A DNA stretch of 64,000 nt. Origin: Dichetophora obliterata. Lineage: Eukaryota > Arthropoda > Insecta > Diptera > Sciomyzidae. Positions 36,105-47,764 of this stretch are shown here, one piece after another; positions within the stretch are counted from its first letter, which is position 1; each line of letters starts with the position of its first letter. A program made the translations under genes and the position numbers. Where the stretch lies: NCBI GenBank assembly GCA_963920525.1, contig OY986439.1:18895319-18959318 (forward strand), in the 5' to 3' direction. The notes beneath the pieces were generated by a model. The model was not told where the DNA came from, did not search any database, and worked only from the letters and a program-made list of their open reading frames with translations.

Positions 36105-36370
36105 AATTATCATATAATGTGTTTATTGTCTGCATAAACGGTTGGCATTACAACCGTATGTCGGTCTTGGCCTCATCTGAGAATGTGCGCCAGCCATTTT
36201 TGTCTCTCGTATGCTGGCGCCAGTTGGAAATCCGAAGCATGGTCTACCTCTACTTAGTCTTTCGAACGAATATGCGGTCGTCCTCTTCTGCGTTGAACAA
36301 GACATAGCCAGTGAAGCCGCTTGATTTTAATGCGCTTGACTATGTCAATGTCAGCATACATAAAAGAGGA
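36105..36370 (-). pseudogene. RTE-like LINE C-terminal remnant
   Basis: The minus strand reads IVKRIKIKRLHWL, QRRRGRPHIRSKD, a stop, then VEVDHASDFQLAPAYERQKW. C-termini of RTE-type ORF2 proteins have the same order: I..RRLRW.GHV..., RRRGRP..RW.D.V..D, and NWR..A.DR.KW. Stops inside show it is dead. Confidence 0.6.
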
Positions 36371-36499
36371 GGTATGCTTTAATTTTTTAGAGTCTGGCTT
36401 AAATAATTTCAAAATAGTAATATTTGTAAACATTTTTAATTGCAGCTTTCATGTAGTGACTGCCCAAATTTTGCACTAAGTTTGAGTGCAGTGCAGATT

Positions 36500-36835
36500 T
36501 AGTCACTACCACTAAATTTAGTTATAGTGAAACAACATAACACAATCAATAAAATCTCTTGTGATTCGCCTGCGGCGAGGGCAATTATTGCTCGAGAATT
36601 GCCGAGTACCAACACACTGCTTGCGGTGAAAGCAACTAATTGCCGTGTGAAAAACAGCTCCAAGTCCCGCTTTTCACTCGGCAATAATTGCCTTCGCCGC
36701 AAGCAGTTTGTCGATTATTCGCCCGTATGAGGGGGCTGACGAAAGTCCCCTTTCGGCCCGAGTAGTCCACAAACTGCTTGCGGCGAAAGCAATTATTGCT
36801 CATGGAATTGCCTAATGAAAAACGGCTTTAATTAC
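36500..36835. repeat. Inverted and direct repeat cluster, TGCTTGCGGCGAAAGC family
   Basis: ACTGCTTGCGGTGAAAGCAA (36616), its inverse CGCCGCAAGCAG near 36700 and another direct copy ACTGCTTGCGGCGAAAGCAA (36772) alternate. Each is linked to AATTGCC and a following GTGAAAAACAGCT-like word. It is a palindromic mobile repeat, possibly two nested MITE copies. Confidence 0.6.
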
Positions 36836-38851
36836 TCTAAATGCAAAAGTGCATATGTGGAAATTAGCGCTGCCACCTTTATCGAAATTTTTTCGGAAGG
36901 TAATTTTTGGCGACTTTTTTTTCGTTTTTCGACATAAAATCCCAACCATACATCGGACCAGGATGATTTATCTAAAAAAGTTAACGAAATTACATTAGGC
37001 TTGAGACGGATAAAGTTTTGAACCAAAGACGTTTCGCAATATCTCTCTTAGTTTAGGTTTGAATTTTTTTTTCATTTTCTTTAGCTTTTTTGATATAAGT
37101 ACAATACAAACTATGCATTTTACAAAGCTTAAAACTTTATTTTAATGACTTAGGCTGCGGCGTTTACTCTGGCCGCAACCTTAAGGTTATTTTATCAATA
37201 TCCAGGCTCGTTTTCGACTTATCTACCAAAAAATTTTGATCCCAAAGCTGCTTTTCGCTCTATCTCTTCTAGCTTTGGAGATAAAACGTGTAAAAGTTTT
37301 GGTGCGACTTAATTTCCTAACAATACATTGGACAAGGGTGATTTATACACCCAAATGCTAAGAATTACTCTAGACCCAAATCTAATATTAAAAATAAGCA
37401 TTGCCACCTAAATTTATTTTGGTTCTAAACAAATTTCAATAAAATTAATTTATTACTTATGTATGAAAAGAACAGAAACAGTTTATTTTTGCCATTAGCG
37501 ATGTATGTTTCTTATTTATGCATATTTTGTTTGCCTATAGAAAAGATAGTATTTAAAATTAAAACGCATAAAAGTGCACCACTTCCTGCCGGGGGATGGA
37601 AAAATGGGTTTCGTAATTTATGAGATTTGTAAAGAATATTAAAAATTTGCATTTATCAGAGCTTAATGTGTGATGTATTCATAAATATTTTATAGCCATT
37701 ATGAGAAGAAAATCTAGTCAAACCTTAAAGTATTATACAATTTTTAATAATGAACAATTTTGATGGTTTTAAGCTTTTTAGAAATTGTGTTTCAAGTCAT
37801 TATAAGCTGTTAAAGAAGGGGGTTATTGATTGATAATTGGTAAACATTTAAGATGTGTCAACTCCAAAAGATCTCCAATCGTTTTGAGTTTCTATTTATA
37901 ATTTGATATTTATTTAATACTAATTAGTACAATAAGATCTTCAAATAAATCTTTCAACAGTGGTCGCTTATTACGAAAATTGGCACCATTTAAAATACTC
38001 TTACGTATTTTTCGAGATATTATCACATGTCGAATTACAAAAGGACGTTTCAATAAAATGCAAATAACTTGCGAACTTCTAATCTGATAAGAACAGACAA
38101 TATATCAAGGCTAAATATATTTTTATTCCTATAATCTGTTTATTAATACCATCACAATCGAATCATTTTTGTGAAATTCTCAAATGTCAAAAGTCATAAA
38201 ATAAATTTTATTTAGACACCATGATTCGATGGAAATGGTTAATACATACCTATAATTTGATGTATCGCTTATTTTATCGTCGCAAAATATTTGCAATTTT
38301 TTTAAGTCATTTTTATTTCGGCTTAAAAAATACAAATCTGACTATATCTCAAAAACTTCATGATAGAATTTAAAATGGTTGTTATTTTTAAGATCAGCAT
38401 CCAATTTTACACAGAAAACGCATAATGCTGCCCGTGGACAAAGAGTAAATATGTTTCTGAATAATTTTTTAATTATGAACTTATTTAGATTATTTAATGC
38501 TTTTTAGAAAGGTTATAACATAGAGAATGCATGAAGCGCTCAGAGCAAAAAGAAAATGTACCATAACAACACTTATACTGACGCGTGAGCCCTTCATATA
38601 TCAAAAGGTGCAGATACTGAGTCAGATGCTCTTAAAACCATAGCGTCGCTGCCGCGATTCTTCAATTGTTTTGGGCAGAGCTGTTTGTTCTATTTGAAAT
38701 GTTTTGGCCTTTTTCTTCCTATACTCTTTGATACTCTTTGGATCAATTTCACAAACAAATAAACATTGTTAAGAGACATTAGGATAAAGTAATATAAATG
38801 AATTTTTTATTGTTTTAAATTAAATAGATCTTTAAAAGGCGTTAGATCGAT
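36836..38851. other. 3' flank of the ADP/ATP carrier, no gene seen
   Basis: AT-rich throughout. No reading frame, RNA gene or repeat boundary is convincing. AATAAA-type words near the stop codon could end the carrier transcript. Confidence 0.35.
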
Positions 38852-41800
38852 TTACAAAAACTTTTTAATTTCATCATAGAATACAAGCACCAAAGCGGCG
38901 CCAGTACCTCTGAGTACATTTGATAAGGCTCCCTTGAAGAATGCAGCGATACCTTCATTTTTAGCAATGACTGCCCAACAGTGAAGTGTGTTCTTGTAGA
39001 TCATTTCTTCCTTTTTAAGACCGGACTGCATCATCATACGACGACGGACTGTATCTAATGGATAGGATATGAATCCAGAAGTAGTTGTAACAGTTTGAGC
39101 AATAACCCAACTAATAAATATGTTTGTATTTTTTGGATCGGGCATCATTTCACGAGCGGTATCGTAACAGCCAAAATAGGCAGCACGGTAGATTATGATA
39201 CCTTGTACAGATACATTGAAACCACGATACAAGCCAATAAGACCGTCGCTCTTAAAAATTTTGAAGAGGCAGTCGCCGAGGCCGGTGAATTCACGGCTAC
39301 CAGTCTTGCCTGTATCAGCACCCAAGCTAATGAAATGTCAATAGTTAATAAATAAAATTTGCTCAACTAAATACATATTCATAAATTAACTTACCGGGTA
39401 CGAGCAAAGTCTAAAGGATAAACAAACACCAGGGAAGTTGCTCCAGCGGCACCACCAGAAGCCAAGTTACCCGCGAAGTAACGCCAAAATTGAGTGTGCT
39501 TGTCAATACCACCCAAGAAAACCTTAAAAAGTGTCAAAGAGTACAAATTAAATTTTATATTAATACGATGTGTTACACCGCTTAAAGCATAGTATCTGTT
39601 CAGTTTCATGTGAAATTTCTCTCAAATCTCCATACAAAATATGACAGCTGTGAAACGAGCGTGGAAATTTTAAAATTTTCATCAGATCGGGGGCCCTATT
39701 CTCTAACTGTGAGTTTTAAAATTTACACTTTTTCTGACTGCAAACCAGTGAGTTTTTGTGACAGCCTGTACACACTTTAAAACTCAGTTACAGAAAACGG
39801 CCCCAGTACTCTCTTCCGTTGCGTGAAATTATCGCAACATGTTTCTGATTAACATTTTTTCACGACTGCCTATTGTACTGCCTATTTATTTTGAAGTAAA
39901 AAGAGAGATCATATGAAATTTCCCAACTCACCATGGCAGAACTAGAGAAGGTAGATGCATTTCGTACAGCATATCCATATCCAACAACTCATATCCAAAA
40001 TTTTCAAAGTCGGCATTTTGCAAATGAAAACAAAAGGAAATCAATGGCCGCATTCAGCGCAGTCAATAGTTGGTAACTGACTGTTGTGCTAAAATTCCTT
40101 GAGAAACCTTTACAATTAAATTATTTGCATAACTAAACAATTATAATAATTAAATTAAATAATTTTCAACTTTTTTAACGTTTAGAGTAACAACACATTC
40201 AGAGAAAAACATCGCTCACTGAGGTATCGCTATCATAACAGTTCGCTTTCTCATCGTTTTCAGATTTTCTATGAGCTGTCAACTTCGTTTTGACAGTTTC
40301 GGCAGTCTGTGTCTCCGAAATGCATATACCTTCTCTAATTTTACTATGCAACTCACTCTCCGGCGAATACTATGAAGTATAGTTTATGAAATGCAACCCT
40401 GTGATTGTCTTGAGAGTGAAGAGTATAAAACAGTAACCAAACAGAAGGTGGAATGAGCGTGAAGTGCAGCTCATTAGAGTTCATGGAGCTGTTGATTTTA
40501 CTATGCTATGCTTGTACAAGACTCATTTATAAGGATGTGGCACTTGAGAGCGAGCTCGGTCAAACTGTCAGAATGGTTGAAAAGAAATGAAGAAAATTAA
40601 GGCTTATAAAAAAGAAAAGCATAGTGACAGTTCGAGCAAAGGCGGCAAAAAGAGTGCATTTCTCTCAAGTGCCACAACCTTATAAATAAACCTTGTGCTT
40701 GTACAATAGGGCGCTCTTGATCCAGTGGATATTTAAGTATAGGATTGTTACAATCTGTGCTCTTATGCAATCATGCTTTCTGCTTAAAGCATAGTACTAT
40801 GTTTTCTTGCGTGAAATTTCGCTAACAACATTAATTTATTTGTTGCTCGAAATTTCTGGCTTAAAGTTTGTTGCGAGGAATTCTTATGACAACGTTTCTC
40901 GGAAAGACTCAGAGAGTGAGTTGGGAAATTTCATATGAACTCTCTCTTTCCACTTTAAAATAAATAGGCAGTACCATGGCTTAGATCATTAAAAGTGGTG
41001 TATTTTTGAAATGTAAATAATAAGTTTTGTGCCATACTATATTAATTACATTTTATCTAATTTTACGGCGAGGTACGGCTAAAACAAACAACTTTCTGTC
41101 AGCATTACGCCGCAGGCTTCAATCCACCCACCTCTGGCGACGAGCTTCCTTTTGAGGCACTGAATAGAATTTAACATCACGAACTGAAAAGCTTTTCGCA
41201 CAAATCACACGATTTTTTACAACTTTCATGATTTTAAATTTTTATGTGTTTACTTAAACGCACAAAAATTATTATTTGATTCTTTTTTTATTTTTATTTA
41301 AAGTTACTCCGAAAGCTAGGCTTCCCTAGCTCAAGAAGAATCCTCACTGAAGAGGAAATTATTTGGCCAAATCTTAGATTTATAACGCTATCACAAATTA
41401 CGAATCTTTTTGATTCTATTGAAATCTGTACTTTAATTGAGTCAGTCGCATCAGCGGATGGACCACAAACACAATTACCGTTGGCTAGTCGCGCTTCACG
41501 ACTTCGGTGATGAAACGACGCGAGTCGAATGTTATTTGATTTTTATGATTCTAGTTTTCGACGCTTGCTTTTTTTAGCTTTCTTTCACTTACAGCTGTTT
41601 TTGACAGGCTTTGTTTTCCTTTTGAAGATAAGCAATTGTCAATACTACCTGGATAATTCTGCCATGGGCAGTACAATTAAATTGTCGTGAAAAAATGTTG
41701 CTCAGAAACATGGTGCGATAATTTCACGCAGCTGAACAGAGTACTGCTCTGATGAACATGTTGTGAAAATTTCCAAGCTTGTCTCGCAGCAGTCATTTCT

Positions 41801-43023
41801 TGTATGAAGACTTGAGTGTCAGTATTCTATTGCAGAAAATTACAAATATTAAAAAAAAATTTTTAATTTTTCTGGTTTATATATTCAAGAATATCTTCTA
41901 CGGGATATAGCGAAGATCTAACTAATTTTTAGAAAGGAGGTTGAAATTGTGTCAACAGGCACCCTTTTTTTAGCACCCCTACTCCACCAGCCTGTCATTT
42001 TTTCTTAATTTTTAAGTTTTTAACTTTTTCTGTATTATTGAAATATTAATGAACACATAATAAAAAAAAATATTAATTACTTCTTTTTATCGACCGCCAA
42101 AAGAGGCCTCTAGAATACTGCCTTAAGTCTATTATTAGCATATGTACGATAGCTTGGTCTTGTGCGAAGCCTAGTTACTATATAACCAACTTTATTAAAT
42201 TAACTTAATTTTAGATATGACTCTAGTTGCAAAATCCTTGGTGTTTTCTTGAAATGCAAAATGTTAAAGAAAATTAGATCCATATTTTATACTGAAAAGT
42301 TTGTCAGTTGTATCAGAGTCTTCACGCCTCGTTATCTTTTCTCGCCTCTATTTCTTGCATCATTGACTACCTTTCCCAAGTCTAAGACAAAATCTTAATT
42401 TCCCAATCCATACAAACTCAATCACATCATTCAAATGTAAATTTGATATGCCCGAAAATCTGCAACAAGGCTTTGAACAAGAACAAGCTTTTGGTATAGT
42501 AAGAACTAGGTTAGGAACTTAAAAACGTGCAAAATTTTCAAATGAAGCAAAACAGGAAAGTGATATTTCCTCTTTTCAGATCCATATGAAATGCACATCT
42601 TTATTTTCTGGAATAAACACTTATCTTCGATGACGATCTTACTTGCTTGTACTTGTCCTTGAAAGCAAAATTCAAAGCCTGAGTTGGAAAATATCTAATA
42701 ACATTGGCCAAGTTACCGCGCCAGTATGATAAGAAACCTTGTTCTTTTGGAATGCGGATGAAGCAATCAATAATGCCCTTGTATTGTTGATCGGGGCTGA
42801 GTTGTTTCGAAACGTGTTGAACTTGTAGGAGGAGTTTAACACGCTCAATGGGAGCGACAGCTGTCTTTGCAATAGCAGCGGCGGTACCTCCGGCAGCGAA
42901 GTCTTTTGCGAATGCAATGGGATCAGAAAAGTCTTTAGGCAAGCTCCTGAAAGAAATGTAGATTATATAAAATTTTAATACTTCTGATTTAATTACGTAT
43001 TGCACTCACCCTTCTTCACCCAT
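38852..43023 (-). CDS. Mitochondrial ADP/ATP carrier (sesB/Ant2 type), four coding exons
   Basis: An inner-membrane carrier that exchanges cytosolic ADP for matrix ATP. Coding exons on the minus strand are 43023-43010, 42946-42643, 39522-39395 and 39326-38852, GT-AG with correct phase, giving 306 residues. Three mitochondrial carrier repeats are present, each with the PX(D/E)XX(K/R) motif: PIERVK, PLDFAR and [12 protein letters not shown], the ADP/ATP carrier signature, follows the third. [39 protein letters not shown] and [13 protein letters not shown] are also conserved. The short first exon encodes only MGEE plus part of a Gly. D. melanogaster has two adjacent paralogues (sesB, Ant2); only one is seen here and its features do not settle which. 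The 3.1-kb second intron is full of nested repeats. Its start lies 210 bp from the end of a reading frame broken by a retrotransposon. Confidence 0.96.
39690..39803. mobile_element. 114-bp fold-back MITE in carrier intron 2
   Basis: GGGGCCCTATTCTCTAACTG on the left pairs imperfectly with CAGTTACAGAAAACGGCCCC on the right. GAGTTTTAAA and TTTAAAACTC extend the arms. Confidence 0.6.
39804..41746. mobile_element. Fold-back element with about 63-bp arms in carrier intron 2
   Basis: The left arm begins CAGTACTCTCTTCCGTTGCG and the right arm ends with the near-inverse ending in GAACAGAGTACTG. The arms share GTGAAATTATCGCA.CATGTT and CATTTTTTCACGAC in inverted order. Inside lies a second inverted pair (39873-39930 against 40916-40978, TATGAAATTTCCCAACTCAC and its inverse), so at least two elements may be nested. 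No transposase. Confidence 0.6.
39944..40345. repeat. Dispersed MITE-like repeat, second copy
   Basis: Bounded by AGAGAAGGTAGATGCATTTCG and the inverse CGAAATGCATATACCTTCTC. Its middle matches 28968-29120 in order. Part of its right side (CAACTTCGTTTTGACAGTTT) recurs at 61188-61207. Confidence 0.6.
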
Positions 43024-43232
43024 TTTGTGAAATTTTTTCGCTTGTTTTAATTAATTAAATTGTGAAAAAACTTTATTAGCGTTGCCGTTTTGTTTTATTT
43101 AAGAAATGGTTTTTGTTTAATTCAATCTTGTGGTTGCAATCGATATTTGAAAATGTTCAGTTAATAAAAAATAAGAACAAAGGGAAGGGGTATGTTTTTG
43201 ATTTCCGAGATCAAATCAAATCATCGATTTCT

Positions 43233-43489
43233 TTATAAGTTGGGGCTGTTAACGATATGAAATATTTTGTCATACAAGTCATCAAACCTTTTGAACACAA
43301 CTCCGTTCACATTTAAAATTTTTGACAAATCGTTTAAACAAAAAGTGTTCACGTGCATAAAATTTTTCGTCAACTTCCATTCTTCTCTTGAACTCCGAAG
43401 TAAGCATATCGCGATTGATAATAGCGCCAAATAAATATTTACAACTAAATTATAACTTTTTAATTCACTTGTATTATTATGCGAGCCAT
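43233..43489 (-). pseudogene. 3' part of an unrecognised reading frame split by the LTR element
   Basis: The minus strand reads GSHNNTSELKSYNLVVNIYL, ALLSIAICLLRSSREEWKLT, KNFMHVNTFCLNDLSKILN and VNGVVFKRFDDLYDKIFHIV to a TAA at 43233. There is one likely membrane helix (VVNIYLALLSIAICLL) followed by a charged helical tail. I do not recognise the family. The frame continues exactly, through the 4-bp target duplication, into 59789-59925 on the far side of the retrotransposon, so a coding exon was probably hit. It ends 210 bp upstream of the ADP/ATP carrier start codon on the same strand. Confidence 0.5.
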
Positions 43490-44054
43490 TGTCATGGGCA
43501 CCTGCACATAGGGAATAACACATTTTATGAATACCCATGGTATTTCCACCAGCGCCCTCTAGTGTGTTAGTGCACACAACTTTTTCATTTAAATGTGGCA
43601 CCTCAATGATGGTCGAGTATGTTCGGACAAACAAAATGGCCATACAGGGGATTGAAAGAAAAAAAATACCAACAAAAATGGTACCACTCGTTTCAGCAGG
43701 CATAAACCGTTCAGGAAAATGGTGTGATCCGACACGCGCTTGAATCGGGAACCAATCGGAATTCCGAAACAAGCGTCGGTTAACGGAATCTTGCCGACGT
43801 GTCATCCGCAAGTCCAACCCAACCATTACCTACTCCCTTCGGTTATGGTCGATTCCACCGAAAAGGGAGCGAAGTTGAAAAAACATCGCTAGTTTGCACG
43901 TCTAAATGCCATCAAGATGCATGCGAACGTACCCTTTTCGAGTATAGGTGGCAACACTGCCAAAGTACCTAAAATCATTGTACTGAAAAAAAATACAACC
44001 CTGGGTAGACGTTTCTGCCACCGAGGTCGCCATTACCAAAGAAAAAGTGAAGAA

Positions 44055-44374
44055 GTGTCATTGCTACTGCAAGAAAAGAAAAGTTAATCCTGCATTGCAA
44101 CCATGAAGGGGCAGCATATCTTGCCAACGGATTAACTAAAGTGCCAACAGCTAATATATCGGATCGCACCCTAAGCGAATACGACGCGCTAGATTTGCGT
44201 CGATTAGCAGATATACTATTGGCTGATCGCAAGCCTACACCAGGCAGGAGCATTTTTGTTCAGGAAACAAGTGGTCACTTGCCGCGGAAGTCAAAGGCCT
44301 CTGTTCTGGCCTCGTTTGGAGCGGCGGTTGGCTCAAAAGCAGCGTTAGCGTCGGGAACAACACCTTCGCCATAG
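44055..44374 (+). other. Open frame inside the LTR, unknown
   Basis: The frame reads through NHEGAAYLANGLTKVPTANI, SDRTLSEYDALDLRRLADIL and LADRKPTPGRSIFVQETSGH to a TAG, about 105 codons from a preceding TGA. It has no ATG, is duplicated at 56158-56477 and matches nothing I know. It may be an old captured coding segment or chance. A 115-codon Asn/Thr/Pro-rich frame at 44585-44932 arises from the CAACAAC-rich block and is probably chance. Confidence 0.25.
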
Positions 44375-45954
44375 CCGCAGGGAATTTACTTCGGAGGTCT
44401 TAAGGCCAGGCAGGCATGTGCGGTAGAGCCGCGGCACTACATAGTCCCAAGTTCGACGTTTTTGTGCTCTTTGCCAGCGCCAGTTAATGGGATAACCCTA
44501 CTACAACAACCTCGTATCAGCCACGGTAGTACCAACACGCAGTAGCCGTAACCACCGTCATGATCACCAGCAGCAGCACTCGCAGTGGGTAGCAGTAAAC
44601 GCAGACCGCATCGTCACAATCATCGTCGCGCCACGCTGCAGACCGCCAACACCATCGTCAACATCACCAGCAGCAGCCCCATCGTCAACACCCAGCCTGT
44701 GCATCCGGATCACCCTGCAGACCACAACCCCAACAACAACAACAACGACAGCACCAGCCAGGTCATCACAACCAGCTCCACCATCGTCAACATCACCAAC
44801 CACCAGCGTTTGCCAGCATCAGCCAGCGGGTGGCCAACGACACCAACGGCACCGCCAGTAGCGACGACACCAACTACCTCCACCACTACGGCACTCACCC
44901 CAGGTTTGCGAATTGCGACCTGGGATTGGTAAGCGAGTATCTGATAAGTTTGAAATAATTACATATGCCACGCGTTGGGTCAGTTGATGCTGGATTTTGG
45001 GCTCATGATCAGGAACGTGACTAAACTGCGTCTAATTAAATACAATCTGCAATGTTTAAATGAAAATTTAAAAATTTTTTTTTGTTACCACAAAACTGAT
45101 CCATGTAACGCTCAAAAAGTCAATTATCAAATTCTAATGATTACTGCTCGATTACACTGCTTCATACTATTGTTCACCTCTTGTTTTATGCATTGATAAC
45201 TTTTTCATATTTGCCCTATGTTTACGATAGATGTTCTTAGAAAGGATAAATTAAGTAAAATTTTTCATTCTCTTACTTCAGAGAACAGAAATTGAACCTC
45301 CGCCATTGCTTGAACCCCAATTTAAAGATTGTTTAAGCTTACAACCATCATTTAAAACAAGTATCAATGTTATCTGAGCTTTAAACCTTATGCTAGTAAC
45401 CAACAGATATTAAGTTAAGTCTTTGCTAAATGACAATTTCTTCTTTAAACCTAGACATTAAACCTAGTAGAATACTTTTTGAATTAATTTTTTTAAAATT
45501 TAAATAACTACACCATTAAAAGAAATAAGCATTACCTCCACAAAAAAAAATGATATATGGTACAATACATTTAAGAGTTTTGTTTTGTTCAAGTGCGTTC
45601 TTGATATTATTTAACGAAAATTGTTTCTTCTTTAATTATAATTGGTTCTTTACTTTAAATTTTTGGGAACGAGTTATTCTTATTCGAAGGATACTTAAGT
45701 TTTAAGTCCAGAGTATACAATAACAATATACAGTCTTATAAGCAACTATATCTATATATATGTGTAAGGTTTTATTTTTAAATCAGAAAACTACTTATCT
45801 CAATTTACTAGATTGAAAATGATGAAGCGATGAAGCTACACATCTAAAAATTCATAAAAATTTAATAGGATGAAACTATCATCTACAAATACAATACCAT
45901 AAATACTGTGTTAAGAAAATGAAAACACACTGAAATGTTTAATAAAGAAAGATT

Positions 45955-46430
45955 CGTTATTAAAATAAAAATACAAAACAACTTAAATACAAAAATACTT
46001 TTTTAGATTTCTATTAAACAACTTAAATACTAAAATACGATTTTTTTAGATTTCTATTAAAATACAAAACAACTTAAATACAAAAATACTTTTTTAGATT
46101 TCTATTAAACAACTTAAATACTAAAATACGATTTTTTTAGATTTCTATTAAAAGACAAAATGAATTAAATACTAAAATACTTTTTTTAGATTTCTATTAA
46201 AAGACAAAATGAATTAAATGCTAAAATACTATTTTAGATTTCTATTAAAAGACAAAATGAATTAAATACTAAAATACTATTTTAGATTTCTATTAAAAGA
46301 CAAAATGAATTAAATACTAAAATACTATTTTAGATTTCTATTAAAAGACAACATGAATTAAATACTAAAATACTATTTTAGATTTCTATTAAAATACAAA
46401 ACAACTTAAATACTAAAATACCATTTAAAT
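45955..46430. repeat. LTR tandem array A, 43-48-bp unit, about 9 copies
   Basis: GATTTCTATTAAA recurs at about 46006, 46049, 46097, 46140, 46189, 46237, 46285, 46333 and 46381. ACTTAAATAC or AATTAAATAC and a TAAAATAC word lie between. The same array is at 58058-58533 in the 3' LTR. Confidence 0.9.
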
Positions 46431-46800
46431 CTAATCGGAACTAAAACAAACTTAACTAAAAACTAAACTACAATTTAAATGTATATATAACAAAACCCTA
46501 CGCGATTGGAACAAAACTAAAATACAATTTAAATCTAATCGGAACTAAAACAAACTTAACTAAAAACTAAACTACAATTTAAATGTATATATAACAAAAC
46601 TATACGCGATTGAAACAAAACTAAAATACCATTTAAATCTAATCGGAACTAAAACAAACTTAACTAAAAACTAAACTACAATTTAAATGTATATATAACA
46701 AAACGATACGCGATTAGAAGAAAACTAAAACACAATTTAAATCTAATCGGAACTAAACCACCTTAATTTAAACTAAACTACCATTTTGTCGTATAGTTAC
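46427..46800. repeat. LTR tandem array B, about 104-bp unit, 3.5 copies
   Basis: AATCTAATCGGAACTAAA starts at about 46428, 46531, 46635 and 46740. Each full unit includes AACTTAACTAAAAACTAAAC, TACAATTTAAATGTATATAT and TACGCGATT. Duplicated at 58530-58903. Confidence 0.9.
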
Positions 46801-47689
46801 TTAAACTAAACGTAGTTCTAACGAAACTTAATACGATTTAAATATATGTTAAATTAAACTGAACGTAATTTAAACTAAAATAAACTAAACTAAACTACTA
46901 TTTAAATACATGTTTAATTAAACTTATGGTAATTAAAGCGAAACTAAAATACAATTCAAATCTAAAAGGAACCAAAACAAACGTAGTTTAACTAAGCTAA
47001 TCTACCATATTAATGTATATAATCAATTTGTAACCTCCATGTATCTCTAAACAAAAGACGGAGCCAATTAGGACATTTAGGAATTAAAATGTACGCAAAT
47101 GTTAGAACTAAATAAATGACTTTGTAAAGCAGAATGAAAACCATGGGTAATTAATTTACAAAGGATAGGTGGCGAGAACAAATCAAGAGAGGCGTAAGTA
47201 TGAAGAGTTTTTGGGGTGACCTAAATCTAGGCAAAAGGGTCACCATGGCTGGTCTTTTGTGACCAGGAGGGGAGGGTTAGCCAAGGCCGATCGACCAACA
47301 GCTGAGATCGACCCACGAGACGTGCCAACGTGGCAACAGCAAGCAACCGGTTTCTATTCGTTCTTCGTTTTCAGCACGTTCGCGCAAGATAAGCGGGTTT
47401 TTTTAGTATCTTCCATCGAGATTTAAATAGTTTTGTACGGTTTTTTCGGGTTTTTTTTGTACCAGGCGGTAATTTTTAAATAAACTGGTACGATTTTATT
47501 CTTGTGTAGTTTCCTGCTGTCGGACCGGACTGGCAAGAACACCACCCCATCCGGCGAGCCTTAGCCGCGCAATACGCCAGCGTACCAGTGCTGCCAGAGG
47601 GACGACAGAGATGCGTATCAAGGGCTACCTTGCCACATGACGCATCGACCGCACAACCAATGGTAGGTCGGAGGGAAACATGACAGAAT

Positions 47690-47707
47690 TGGCGCCCAAC
47701 GTGGGGC
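47690..47707 (+). promoter_or_regulatory. Primer binding site, tRNA-Lys type
   Basis: TGGCGCCCAACGTGGGGC, 4 bases after the 5' LTR end. This 18-mer is the standard complement of a tRNA-Lys 3' end, used by gypsy-group elements to prime minus-strand DNA. Confidence 0.92.
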
Positions 47708-47764
47708 CCGACAAAAAGTTTAGGATTTTTTTCATTGCTTTTTGGTTTGGTCTCCTGGCGTCTG

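Larger units (their letters stand above)
43490..47685 (+). repeat. 5' LTR, 4,196 bp
   Basis: It begins TGTCATGGGCACC and ends GGGAAACATGACA. About the first 1.5 kb is of mixed composition with a CAGCAG/ACCAAC-rich block (44520-44930). The second half holds two tandem arrays. AAATAAAC near 47477 is a plausible polyadenylation signal for the repeat (R) region, which would put the transcript start within the last few hundred bases. I could not fix the U3/R/U5 limits. Confidence 0.95.

Noticed and set aside
43490..43826. Minus-strand 110-codon frame at the start of each LTR
   Set aside because: No recognisable domain, antisense to the element, and in the left copy it only appears longer because it fuses with the flanking split frame.
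44585..44932. Asn/Thr-rich 115-codon frame in the LTR
   Set aside because: It arises from CAACAAC and ACCACC runs; open in several frames on both strands, so chance is the simplest explanation.
45960..46800. CRISPR-like regular repeats
   Set aside because: The units are contiguous A/T-rich tandem repeats without unique spacers, in a eukaryotic LTR.
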